Source: Verrucomicrobiales bacterium (GTDB taxonomy: Bacteria; Verrucomicrobiota; Verrucomicrobiia; Verrucomicrobiales; V1-33). Taken from it: a stretch of DNA of 64,000 bases. The stretch spans positions 62,001 to 126,000 of the forward strand of contig JAQGPJ010000068.1 of assembly GCA_028293125.1 (NCBI GenBank). The letters run 5' to 3'. Below are positions 43,671 to 52,057 of the stretch, piece after piece. A model generated the notes under the pieces. It was given only the letters and a program-made list of their open reading frames with translations, was not told the DNA's origin and did no database searches. Positions within the stretch are counted from its first letter, which is position 1, and each line of letters begins with the position of its first letter. A program made the translations under genes and the position numbers.

Positions 43671-45530
43671 ATGTCCGCCGATCTGGCCTTCTCCAAAAAC
43701 CGCAGGCCCGGTCAGCTGCTGCTGCGTTTTCTGGACTCGGGACATGCGCTTTTTGCCGCGGAGCCGGGCCGGCTGTTGGGGCCGCTGATCCGCTTTCTAC
43801 GGGAGTTCCATCAGTCCGGGCAGGCGCACGGGGCCGTGATGCCAGGCCGGCTGCTGGTGCTGCCCGGGGGGGATTGGGATCTGGAGTTTTTCAAAAACCG
43901 CGCCGGCTCGCCGGATGCACTGGAGCTGGAGGTTTATTATCCGGACGGCGGCGGGGCGACGGCCCCGGATTTGGCTTTGGAAATCCGCCAGCGCCGGGAC
44001 ATCCGGGCTTTGGCGGCGGTCGTGCACCTGATCATCACCGATCACCCGCCGGCCCGGCGGACGAGGCGGGTGCGGAAACTTGCGGATCATCCGCTGGCCC
44101 AGGCTTGGCCGGCGGCGTTCATTGGCCTTGTGGACCGTGTGCTGGACGCCGGCCCGGATGATCCGCTGACGGCGCTGACGGATTGGATGCAGGCTCTGGG
44201 CGTGGAGGAGCCGCCCATGCCCCCGGCGGTTGCCGTACCGCCTGCCTCCGATGACGGCCTGCCATCGGTGCCGCTTCCCAATGGCATGATGGGCCGGCCC
44301 TACGCGGTGGAGCTGCCGGCCTTGGAGGAGTTCGCCGGTGGTGCGGCGGAAGGGGCGGCAGGGATGAAAATCACGGGCGGGCTTCCGGAGGGATTGCACT
44401 TTGATGACGGACTGCTCACCGGCACGCCGCGCCAGGCTGGGGAATTTGAAATAGTCCTCCACCTCCCGTCTGCCGGAGGAGGCTCCCCTGCCGGAAGGCG
44501 GATGCTGCAGCTGATGGTGAATCCCAGCCCGCAGTCGCTGTGGAAGAATCTGCCGTCCGATCCCGGTGCCCTGTTTGCCAGACCGGACACCGATACAAGG
44601 TTTCTGACCGGGCCGGGTTCCGGCGGGGAGGGGCGGTTAACGGTTATCGGAGCCAGCCGGCGGGGCCGGTCCCATGCCCATGTGGGCGGGTTCCGGGATG
44701 ACGATCTGGGCATGGCGTGGCATCCGGGCAGTGGATGGTATGTCCTGACGGTGGCCGACGGAGCGGGCAGCGCGCGGTTTTCCCGCGAGGGCGCGCGGAC
44801 GGCCTGCGCGGTGGTGCAGGCTTATTTTTCGGAACTGGAAAAGGACGGTGCCGGTGAATCCCTGGCAAAACGGACGGAGGCCCACGCCCAGTGTCCGGAC
44901 GATGCGTCCGCCGCCCAGGTTTTGAAGTCGGAGCTCTGCCGGCATTTCGAGGCCGCGGCGCTTCTGGCCCGGCGGAGTCTGGAGGCCACCGCTCAGAAAA
45001 ACCGGGCGGAACTGCGCGACTTCCATACCACTCTCATTACCGTCCTGCTGCATCCGCTGGCGGACGGGCAATGGTTTGCGGCGGCTTTTTCCATTGGCGA
45101 CGGCGCGGCGGCGGTCATTGGCCTGCCGGGCGCGGTGTCCGGCCTGCTGCTCACGCGGGCCGACAGCGGTGAATTCGCCGGACAGACGGTTTTTCTCACC
45201 TTGGACCAGTCGCTGGCCACGCCGGAAGCCGTGGCCGCCCGCGTCCGGATGGCGGTTCTGCCGGGTTTTAAGGCTTTGTTTCTGGTGACGGACGGTGTTT
45301 CCGATCCGTGGTTCCCCTCCGACACCGCATTGGCGGACCCCGCCGGCTGGTCGCGGCTGTGGGGGGAAATCCAGCCCCTGCTGCTGAACGCCCATGACTC
45401 CCCGCAGGCGCAGGCGGAGGCCCTCCTGCATTGGATGGAGTTTCACTCGCCCGGCCATCATGATGACCGTACCATGGTGCTGGCCATGTCCCCGCTCTCC
45501 CTTTCATCCCCCGCCCCGCCCCGCGCATGA
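43671..45530 (+). CDS. Degenerate kinase-like + Ig-like + PP2C phosphatase fusion
   Basis: 619 residues from ATG 43671 (MSADLAFSKNRRPGQLLLRF). The C-terminal half (about 330-610) is a PP2C-type phosphatase: 'HVGGFRDDDLGMAW', 'YVLTVADGAGSARFSREGAR', 'AAFSIGDGAAAVIG', 'LFLVTDGVSDPWFPSD' and 'HDDRTMVLAM' supply the Asp metal ligands. Residues about 195-285 look like a putative Ig (He_PIG) domain ('LPEGLHFDDGLLTGTPRQAG'). The first about 190 residues resemble a kinase C-lobe without catalytic residues ('FHQSGQAHGAVMPGRLLVLP' at the catalytic loop, 'QRRDIRALAAVVHLIITDHP'). PP2C is certain; the pseudokinase is inference. It overlaps the next gene by 4 bases. Confidence 0.85.
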   Translation: MSADLAFSKNRRPGQLLLRFLDSGHALFAAEPGRLLGPLIRFLREFHQSGQAHGAVMPGRLLVLPGGDWDLEFFKNRAGSPDALELEVYYPDGGGATAPDLALEIRQRRDIRALAAVVHLIITDHPPARRTRRVRKLADHPLAQAWPAAFIGLVDRVLDAGPDDPLTALTDWMQALGVEEPPMPPAVAVPPASDDGLPSVPLPNGMMGRPYAVELPALEEFAGGAAEGAAGMKITGGLPEGLHFDDGLLTGTPRQAGEFEIVLHLPSAGGGSPAGRRMLQLMVNPSPQSLWKNLPSDPGALFARPDTDTRFLTGPGSGGEGRLTVIGASRRGRSHAHVGGFRDDDLGMAWHPGSGWYVLTVADGAGSARFSREGARTACAVVQAYFSELEKDGAGESLAKRTEAHAQCPDDASAAQVLKSELCRHFEAAALLARRSLEATAQKNRAELRDFHTTLITVLLHPLADGQWFAAAFSIGDGAAAVIGLPGAVSGLLLTRADSGEFAGQTVFLTLDQSLATPEAVAARVRMAVLPGFKALFLVTDGVSDPWFPSDTALADPAGWSRLWGEIQPLLLNAHDSPQAQAEALLHWMEFHSPGHHDDRTMVLAMSPLSLSSPAPPRA

Positions 45531-47044
45531 GCAGCATCCGGCTTCAGGCCACTGACGGCACGTTTTTCGAGTTTGACGACTCGGCACCCGCCGGCTCCGG
45601 AGGCATGAAGGAGGTGTTCTTCTCCAAGGACCGCCGGCATGTGGTGGGGTGGTACCGGAAGAAGCCCGACGCCAACGCCATGGAGCGGTTGAAAACCATC
45701 ACCGGCGTTTACCGGGACCGCATCTTCAGCCAGGAAGGCGGCACCTACTGGGAATCCCTGTTCTGCTGGCCCAGCCACGTCATCGAGGCCCAGGGATTCG
45801 TGGGCGTGGTGATGCCCGCCTATCAGCCGCACTTCTTTTTTGCCCACGGCTCGAAAAACGAGGATTTCCTCGGCATCCGGGGCAAGGAGAAGGAGGGCAA
45901 ATGGTTCGCCTCCGCCAGTCACCAGCAGCGGCATCTGGACCAGCGGGAGCGCGGGTCGTGGCTGAGCTACTTCACGGTCTGCATCAAGATCGCCCGCGCG
46001 GTCAAACGGCTGCACATGGCCGGCCTGGCGCATTCCGATCTGTCCTATAAAAACGTGCTGCTCGATCCCGCGGGCGGAAATGCCTGCCTTATCGACCTCG
46101 ATACCCTGGTGGTGCCCGGCAAGTTCCCGCCGGATGTGGCCGGCACACCGGACTTCATCGCTCCCGAGGTGCTGCGCACGATGAAGCTGCCCAACGGCAC
46201 AGCCGGCAAGTGCCTGCCCTGCATTGAAACCGACCGCCATGCCCTGGCGGTGCTGGTGTATATGTATCTGCTCTACCGGCACCCTCTGCGCGGACGAAAG
46301 GTCCACGACGACGATCCGCAGCGGGACGAGGAACTGGGCATGGGGGAAAAAGCGCTTTTTGTGGAACACCCCACCGATCCCTCCAACCGCCCCGATCCCG
46401 CGCCGGCGAGGCCGGGCGTGGCGCCTTTTGGGGATGTGGAGAGCATCCCCTTCACGGTCTGCGGACCTTTGCTGAAGGAGGTTTTCGAGCGCGCGTTTGT
46501 GACCGGTCTGCACGACCCCGCGCAGCGTCCCTCGGCGGACGACATGGAGCGCGCCCTGGTGAGGACGGTGGATCTGATGCAGCCCTGCGCCAATCCGGGC
46601 TGTGACCAGAAGTGGTTCGTTTTTGACAACACCACGCCGCCCTGCTGCCCCTTCTGCGGCACGGCGGCGGCCGGTCCGGTGCCCATGCTGGGCTTCCACT
46701 CCCAGCGTGCGGAGGACGGTCCGTTCCTCCCCGACCAGCACCGCCTGATGGTTTACCACAACCAGTATCTGTATCCCTGGCATGTCTCCCGCCTGGTCTT
46801 TCCCAATGAGAGGGTGACCCCGGAGCAGCGGCGGCCGGTGGGATACTTTGTGTTTCACGGCGGCCAGTGGATGCTGGTGAACCAGACCCTGACGGGATTG
46901 AAGGACATCACCTCCGCCGAGGCCCGGCCTGTCCCTCCCGGCTCTTCGATTGTGCTGGCAAACGGACAAAAACTCCTGCTCAGTCCAGAGGCGGGAGGCC
47001 GTCTGGCGCATGTCATGATGACGGGTTTTCCGCCCGCTGCCTGA
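45527..47044 (+). CDS. Ser/Thr protein kinase with zinc ribbon and FHA-like tail
   Basis: 505 residues. Kinase domain (about 15-345): Gly-rich 'APAGSGGMKEVFF', catalytic 'HMAGLAHSDLSYKNVLLD' (HSD in place of HRD), 'CLIDLDTLVV' (DLD in place of DFG), 'TPDFIAPEVL' and 'ETDRHALAVLVYMYLLYRHP'. A zinc-ribbon-like Cys cluster follows ('CANPGCDQKW', 'CCPFCG', about 349-382). The last about 100 residues ('GYFVFHGGQWMLVNQTLTGL', 'PPGSSIVLANGQKLLLSP') resemble an FHA or similar beta domain. With the neighbouring VWA and PP2C proteins it forms the kinase-phosphatase-VWA triad known from Ter systems. It should be active, as the catalytic Asp and Asn are present. Confidence 0.9.
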   Translation: MSSIRLQATDGTFFEFDDSAPAGSGGMKEVFFSKDRRHVVGWYRKKPDANAMERLKTITGVYRDRIFSQEGGTYWESLFCWPSHVIEAQGFVGVVMPAYQPHFFFAHGSKNEDFLGIRGKEKEGKWFASASHQQRHLDQRERGSWLSYFTVCIKIARAVKRLHMAGLAHSDLSYKNVLLDPAGGNACLIDLDTLVVPGKFPPDVAGTPDFIAPEVLRTMKLPNGTAGKCLPCIETDRHALAVLVYMYLLYRHPLRGRKVHDDDPQRDEELGMGEKALFVEHPTDPSNRPDPAPARPGVAPFGDVESIPFTVCGPLLKEVFERAFVTGLHDPAQRPSADDMERALVRTVDLMQPCANPGCDQKWFVFDNTTPPCCPFCGTAAAGPVPMLGFHSQRAEDGPFLPDQHRLMVYHNQYLYPWHVSRLVFPNERVTPEQRRPVGYFVFHGGQWMLVNQTLTGLKDITSAEARPVPPGSSIVLANGQKLLLSPEAGGRLAHVMMTGFPPAA

Positions 47045-47068
47045 ATTTCAACCTCCAGCCATGCTGTT

Positions 47069-48103
47069 ATGCGCCGCCTGCCCATCTACGTTTTGCTCGA
47101 CTGCTCGGAATCCATGATTGGCACCGGCATGACCGGCGTTCAGGCCGGCATCGGCACCATGATCCGCACCCTGCAGCGCAATCCCCACGCGCTGGAGACC
47201 GCGTGGCTCTCCTTCATCACTTTTGACAGCCGGGCGGAGCTGAAAACCCCCCTGCAGCCGCTCGACGAGGTGCAGGTGCCCAAACTGAAAGTGCGTCCCG
47301 GCACCGCCTTCGGCAGCGCCCTGCTGCTGCTGGGCGAGCGCATGCTCCAGGAGGTCCGCCGCAATCAGCCGGGGGCCAAGGGCGACTTCCGCCCTATCGT
47401 GGTGCTCATCACCGATGGTCAGCCCAGCGATGACTGGAGGCCGGCGCTCAAAGCCCTGCACGAGTCGGTGCCGGTGGGGAATTTCTACGCCATCGGGGCC
47501 GGGGATGACATCGATTTCGACGGCCTCCGGGAGGTCACCGATATTGTCCTGAACCTGCAGCAGACCGATGACCAGGGCTGGGCGAAGCTGTTTGTCTGGA
47601 TCAGCGACACCCTCGGCACCGCCAGCATGGGCACGGCGGAGGGAGATGAGAAAGCCGCGATGCTGGCCCGGTTGCCGGACTCCATTGAAAAAGTGGAGGA
47701 CGGGCACTGGAGTTCAGGCGCGGAACGGGGAGGACCGCCGCGGCAGTTGTTTCTCTATGGCCTGTGCGGCGTGAAGCGCCTGCCCTACCTGATGCGTTAT
47801 GGATACGATCCGCAGTATGGGGTTTACCATCCCACCGCCGCCCACAAGCTGGACCGGGAGAACGCCGATTTCAGCGGTCGCGGGCAGAGTCTGGCGCCGG
47901 TGGACTCCCGCGAGGTCGATGGCTGTCCGGACTGCCCGCACTGCGGCAGCGAGGGGGCGGGATCGTGCGGCAACTGCGGTGCCGTGTTCTGCGGCGGAGC
48001 CCGGGGCGAGGATGGCCGGAGTGTCTGTCCCGGGTGCGGTGCCCAGCTCACCACCCGCAAGGATGGCGGTGACGGCTTCAAGATCCGCGCCAGCGAGGGC
48101 TGA
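47069..48103 (+). CDS. VWA domain protein with C-terminal zinc ribbon (TerY-type)
   Basis: 344 residues. VWA domain (1-about 200) with MIDAS 'LLDCSESMIGTGMTGVQAGI', Thr in 'VRPGTAFGSALLLL', Asp in 'LITDGQPSDDWR'. The C-terminal part has a cluster of CXXC pairs ('CPDCPHCGSEGAGSCGNCGA', 'CPGCGAQL') that should bind two zinc ions. A linker holds 'QLFLYGLCGVKRLPYLMRYG'. It is probably a phosphoprotein-binding or metal-sensing adaptor paired with the upstream kinase, 25 bases away. Confidence 0.88.
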   Translation: MRRLPIYVLLDCSESMIGTGMTGVQAGIGTMIRTLQRNPHALETAWLSFITFDSRAELKTPLQPLDEVQVPKLKVRPGTAFGSALLLLGERMLQEVRRNQPGAKGDFRPIVVLITDGQPSDDWRPALKALHESVPVGNFYAIGAGDDIDFDGLREVTDIVLNLQQTDDQGWAKLFVWISDTLGTASMGTAEGDEKAAMLARLPDSIEKVEDGHWSSGAERGGPPRQLFLYGLCGVKRLPYLMRYGYDPQYGVYHPTAAHKLDRENADFSGRGQSLAPVDSREVDGCPDCPHCGSEGAGSCGNCGAVFCGGARGEDGRSVCPGCGAQLTTRKDGGDGFKIRASEG

Positions 48104-48156
48104 CCGCGTATCGCATTCCATTCCATTTTTTGTGATCATTCCCATTCCTTTTGAGC

Positions 48157-49458
48157 ATGGAGATTCTGAAACGCGGGCAACGGCTGGGGCTTGAGGCTTT
48201 TTCCCCCGGAGGTCGGCTGGGAATCGCTCTGGAAATCACGCTGCCGGGCGCGGTGCTGGATTATTCCTGCTTCGGTCTGGACGGGCAGGGCCGGCTTTCG
48301 GACGAGCGGTATTTCATTTTTTATAACCAGAAAATTTCCCCCTGCGGCGGCATCGCCCTGGGCGGCGGTCCGGGGGAGTTTGTCATCGATTTGGCCAAAA
48401 TTCCCGCCGCCATCGAGAGGCTGGTTTTTGTGGCCACCATCGACGGGACCGGGGAGATGCGGCAGGTCCAGTCCGGGCACTGGAGGCTGAGTGACGCGCA
48501 GGGGCGGGGACTGGCGGAGTTTCCGCTGAGAGGTCAGGAATTCGGCGGAGAGAAAGCCCTGATCGCCGGGGAGCTCTATCAGCGCGGCGGCTGGCGGATC
48601 ACCGCCACGGGGCAGGGATTCGAGGGCGGACTTGGAGCGCTGCTGAAGCATTTTGGAGGAGAGGAGGCCGCGGATGCGCCTCCTTCCGCGCCTCCACCTC
48701 CGCCTCCGCCTCCGCCTTTGCCAGCTCCGGCGGCGGCAGCCCCCGTTAGGGTTTCGTTGGAGAAAAAGCTGGAGAAGGCGGCCCCGCATCTTCTGAGCCT
48801 GGCCAAGCCGCTGAAGGTTTCATTGGAGAAGCGCCGGCTGGAGGAGACGGTGGCCTGCGTGGCCCTGGTGCTGGACACCTCCGGCTCCATGTACGGCCAG
48901 TATAAAAACGGGGATGTGCAGACGGTGGTGGACCGCATCTTTCCGCTGGCGGTGCATTTCGATGACAACGGCGCTCTGGACACCTGGGCCTTTGCGGAGA
49001 AGCAGCAGGCGCTGCCCGCCGTCACCGCCGCGAATATCCGGAACTACATTACAGAAGGATCCGGGGACTGGACCCAATGGCGCGGAAAGCTGGGCCGGGC
49101 CATCAACAACGAGCCACCAGTCATCCAGGAGATCATGGAGCACTACCGGCATTCGAAGCTGCCCGCGTATGTCATCTTCATCAGCGATGGCGGGGTGTCC
49201 TCCACAGGCCGAGAAATCGCGCGCCTGCTGACCGAGGCCTCCAGCCTGCCTATCTTCTGGCAATTCGTGGGCATCGGCGGCGCCAATTACGGCGTCCTTG
49301 AAAAGCTGGACACCATGGGCGGCCGCATGGTGGACAACTGCGGTTTCTTCGCCCTCGATGACATTCGCGGCGTCAGTGAGCAGGAGCTTTACGAACGGCT
49401 GCTGCATGAGTTCCCCCAATGGCTCCAGGCGGCCCGGGCCAAAAATATTCTGCCCTGA
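48157..49458 (+). CDS. TerD-VWA fusion protein (TerF-like)
   Basis: 433 residues from ATG 48157 (MEILKRGQRLGLEAFSPGGR). The N-terminal TerD-type domain (about 1-165) has 'DYSCFGLDGQGRLSDERYFI' and 'GGWRITATGQGFEGGLGALL'. A poly-Pro linker follows (about 172-185), then a VWA domain (about 225-425) with 'LVLDTSGSMYGQYKNGDVQT', 'WRGKLGRAINNEPPV' and 'VIFISDGGVSSTG'. This is the TerF arrangement. Its N-terminal domain and that of the TerA protein (59709) share 'LLKHFGGE' at the same place, so they are paralogous. Role: probably Ca2+ binding scaffold. Confidence 0.9.
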   Translation: MEILKRGQRLGLEAFSPGGRLGIALEITLPGAVLDYSCFGLDGQGRLSDERYFIFYNQKISPCGGIALGGGPGEFVIDLAKIPAAIERLVFVATIDGTGEMRQVQSGHWRLSDAQGRGLAEFPLRGQEFGGEKALIAGELYQRGGWRITATGQGFEGGLGALLKHFGGEEAADAPPSAPPPPPPPPPLPAPAAAAPVRVSLEKKLEKAAPHLLSLAKPLKVSLEKRRLEETVACVALVLDTSGSMYGQYKNGDVQTVVDRIFPLAVHFDDNGALDTWAFAEKQQALPAVTAANIRNYITEGSGDWTQWRGKLGRAINNEPPVIQEIMEHYRHSKLPAYVIFISDGGVSSTGREIARLLTEASSLPIFWQFVGIGGANYGVLEKLDTMGGRMVDNCGFFALDDIRGVSEQELYERLLHEFPQWLQAARAKNILP

Positions 49459-49544
49459 TCCACCGCAGGGCGCCGCCGGCCCGCCCGTCCGGGGCCACCC
49501 TCCGCATCACCCATCAATCAGCCAATAACCAACCTCCCCTCACC

Positions 49545-50249
49545 ATGCCTGAATTCTCTGTCGTCGGCAACGTGGACCCCTTTCTGCATGTCAGCCTGAA
49601 AAGGGGCGAAAGCATCTATGCCGAGCGCGGCGCCATGGTCTCCATGGACGCCACCCTGGATCTCAAAGGGGAGATGCGCGGCGGGCTGCTCAGCGGCCTG
49701 GCCCGGAGAATGACCAGCGGCGAGTCCTTCTTCCAACAAACGCTGGAGGCGGCGCGCGGGGAAGGCGACGCTCTGTTCGCGCCCACGCTGCCGGGGGATG
49801 TGATGGTGCTGGAGTGCGGTGCCCGGCAGTTCCGGCTGAATGACGGAGCTTTTCTGGCGGCCGAGACCACCCTGGATATCAAGATCAAAAATCAGGGCAT
49901 CGGCCAGGCGCTGTTCGGCGGGACCGGCGGCTTTTTTATCATGGAGACCAGTGGCCGGGGCAAGCTGGCGATCTCCGCCTTTGGAGCCATCTTCGCGCTG
50001 GATGTGAAACCCGGCAGTGACGCCATCGTGGACAACACCCACGTGGTGGCCTGGGACGCCGGGCTGACTTACAACATCAGCCACGCCACCGCCCAGCGCG
50101 GCTTCTTCAGCGGGCTGGTGAACTCCGTGACCAGCGGCGAGGGCCTGGTCAACCGCTTCAGCGGCTCCGGCCAGGTCATGGTCGCCTCCCGCAACAAAAC
50201 CGGCTTCGCCGGCTGGCTGGCCAGTCTGATCGGTCAGGGCAGCCGGTGA
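49545..50249 (+). CDS. AIM24/TIGR00266 family protein
   Basis: 234 residues from ATG 49545 (MPEFSVVGNVDPFLHVSLKR). Family marks: 'GESIYAERGAMVSMDATLDL', 'GDVMVLECGARQFRLNDGAF', 'GKLAISAFGAIFALDVKPG' and 'VVAWDAGLTYNI', a double beta-roll fold related to tryptophan-RNA-binding attenuator folds. Members are often found next to Ter genes. Their biochemical function is unknown; a role in membrane or stress assembly is likely. The leader has 'ccaataacc' and no Shine-Dalgarno sequence. Confidence 0.88.
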   Translation: MPEFSVVGNVDPFLHVSLKRGESIYAERGAMVSMDATLDLKGEMRGGLLSGLARRMTSGESFFQQTLEAARGEGDALFAPTLPGDVMVLECGARQFRLNDGAFLAAETTLDIKIKNQGIGQALFGGTGGFFIMETSGRGKLAISAFGAIFALDVKPGSDAIVDNTHVVAWDAGLTYNISHATAQRGFFSGLVNSVTSGEGLVNRFSGSGQVMVASRNKTGFAGWLASLIGQGSR

Positions 50250-50325
50250 CTGTTTTCATTTTTGCATGGGCGGGAAATCATGTGGATACCTCCGGCAATG
50301 GCAGGAGGTTTCTTTCTCAATTCTC

Positions 50326-50709
50326 ATGATATCATTCACCGAAACGATCAGGCGGATGGAGGAGTGGAGAGCCCAGCTTGAAGATTCATTCCGTCGATCC
50401 GGCTCCAGTCCTGAAGCTGTCGCATGGAAGGACGAATGCGTAAACGCCATCAAACTGCTGAAGTTTGCGGAGCCGCATGGCATCAGCGGTTTTATGAAGG
50501 TTTATGAGCTGCCGGATATGAGCCTTAACTTTGGGGAATATCACATCATGTGGGACGATGAGGGCTCCAGTCCTCAGCATTGGAAGGAACCGTTGTTTGA
50601 TGGAGAACCGGCGAGTCCCTCCATTGGTGATTTGGTTCTCTGCCACACTCCAACCTCACGGCGGTTGGCCGGGTGGAATGCGCCCCCTGCGGAATCCGAC
50701 AGCGGCTGA
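50326..50709 (+). CDS. Hypothetical protein at the island centre
   Basis: 127 residues from ATG 50326 (MISFTETIRRMEEWRAQLED). Predicted helical N-terminus and acidic C-terminus ('MKVYELPDMSLNFGEYHIMW'). GC content appears lower and codon use differs from the neighbours, which may indicate recent arrival. It could start at 50266. No family is recognised. Confidence 0.5.
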   Translation: MISFTETIRRMEEWRAQLEDSFRRSGSSPEAVAWKDECVNAIKLLKFAEPHGISGFMKVYELPDMSLNFGEYHIMWDDEGSSPQHWKEPLFDGEPASPSIGDLVLCHTPTSRRLAGWNAPPAESDSG

Positions 50710-50752
50710 ACCAGGCGACAACACATTCAATCCTCTAGGCTCCACGCCTGCC

Positions 50753-51856
50753 TCACCGGCTCCGCCTGCGGCGCAGGGCGGCCAGGCTGAGGCCGAGGAC
50801 GGCGCTGAGGGTGGCGGAGGGCTCGGGCACGGCGCGCAGGGAGATATTGTCGAAGGCGATGGCGGAGTCGGCCCCGTTTTTTATGCCGATGATCTCCAGC
50901 AGGGCCGAATCCCCGCCGGCGGTCCAGGACGCGCTCAGGCGGTGAAAGGGATCGGTGCCGCTCACGGCATCGATAAAGCTGTCCATCAGGCTGACGCCGC
51001 CGAGCTTCACCTGGAGGTGTCCCTGGGCATAGTTTTGACGGGAGTTGTAATCCAGCTCCAGCAGATACTGCTGGCCGGCGGTCAGGCCGGTGAGGGTCTG
51101 CGACAGGCTGCCGTCGTTCTGGATAAAGGCGGCGGTGCTGCCGTCAGGGATGGCGCCGGTGGGGGTGAAGGGATTGTTGCCCGCGAAGTTGAAGCCGGTC
51201 GAGCCGGTGGCGGTCCAGCCCGCGATGGTGCCCTCATACCCCGGAAAAGCATACGAGGTGCCGGATTCGAAGCTGGGATTCCAGATGTTCACATAATCGG
51301 CCGACTGGCTGAAAAGCAGCATGCTGTCCAAGGCCAAGGTGCCGTCCTGACCATTGGGCACGGTGTTGACGATGCTCAGTGGTCCTGAAGCGGAGCCGGC
51401 AATGAACGAGGCGCTGAAAGGCTGCCACGGCGAGCCCGGGGCCACGGTCGCGCCGGACAGAAGAGTCTGGACATCATACGTGACGCTGAACACCGGCACG
51501 CCGGGAGTGCTGCGGCCCCGGAACCAGCCCTGATAGACATACCGCTGTCCGGCAATCAGCCCGCTGATGGTCTGGCTGAGGCTGCCGGCTCCCTGAATGA
51601 AAGCGAGGCGGCTGCCATCCACCCGGGTGTCATCGGAAAAAGGATAACCGGCGCCATCCGGCCCATTGATGCCGGTGCCGCCGGTGGAGGTCCAGCCGGT
51701 GATGGGATTGCCGGGACCGGAATATCCGGGGAACGTCGTGAAGGCATCCGCATGGAAACTGGGATTCACGATCGCGACACTCATCACTCCGGCCATGGAG
51801 GAAAGAGGGGCCAGCAAAAGGGCGGAAATTCCGGTGGAGGCAAGTTTGAGACGCAT
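50753..51856 (-). CDS. PEP-CTERM exported protein with two repeated sandwich domains
   Basis: 367 residues. Signal peptide (MRLKLASTGISALLLAPLSS). Two homologous halves: 'VAIVNPSFHADAFTTFPGY' and 'VNIWNPSFESGTSYAFPGYE' both start a domain with 'ITGWTSTGG' / 'IAGWTATGST' and 'SLSQTISGLIAGQRYVYQGW' / 'SLSQTLTGLTAGQQYLLELD'. The C-terminus is a PEP-CTERM tail ('VPEPSATLSAVLGLSLAAL', then RRRR). It is probably a surface matrix protein unrelated to Ter function that separates the two arms. Confidence 0.85.
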   Translation of the reverse strand: MRLKLASTGISALLLAPLSSMAGVMSVAIVNPSFHADAFTTFPGYSGPGNPITGWTSTGGTGINGPDGAGYPFSDDTRVDGSRLAFIQGAGSLSQTISGLIAGQRYVYQGWFRGRSTPGVPVFSVTYDVQTLLSGATVAPGSPWQPFSASFIAGSASGPLSIVNTVPNGQDGTLALDSMLLFSQSADYVNIWNPSFESGTSYAFPGYEGTIAGWTATGSTGFNFAGNNPFTPTGAIPDGSTAAFIQNDGSLSQTLTGLTAGQQYLLELDYNSRQNYAQGHLQVKLGGVSLMDSFIDAVSGTDPFHRLSASWTAGGDSALLEIIGIKNGADSAIAFDNISLRAVPEPSATLSAVLGLSLAALRRRRSR

Positions 51857-52057
51857 GGGATGCGGAGAGGTTGGGGTGGGAGAGTTGGTTTTAATTAAAA
51901 AACGTAAACCACACCAGCGGATGATGTGTCAAACTTTATCCTGCCTGAGCGGCAGGCCGGCGTCTGGTGATAGCGGATTCCAAGCAGTGGATAACGTCAG
52001 GCGGAAATTCCTGTGAGGATTCTGCCGGAACCCGTTACGGTTCTGGAACCGTTCCTG

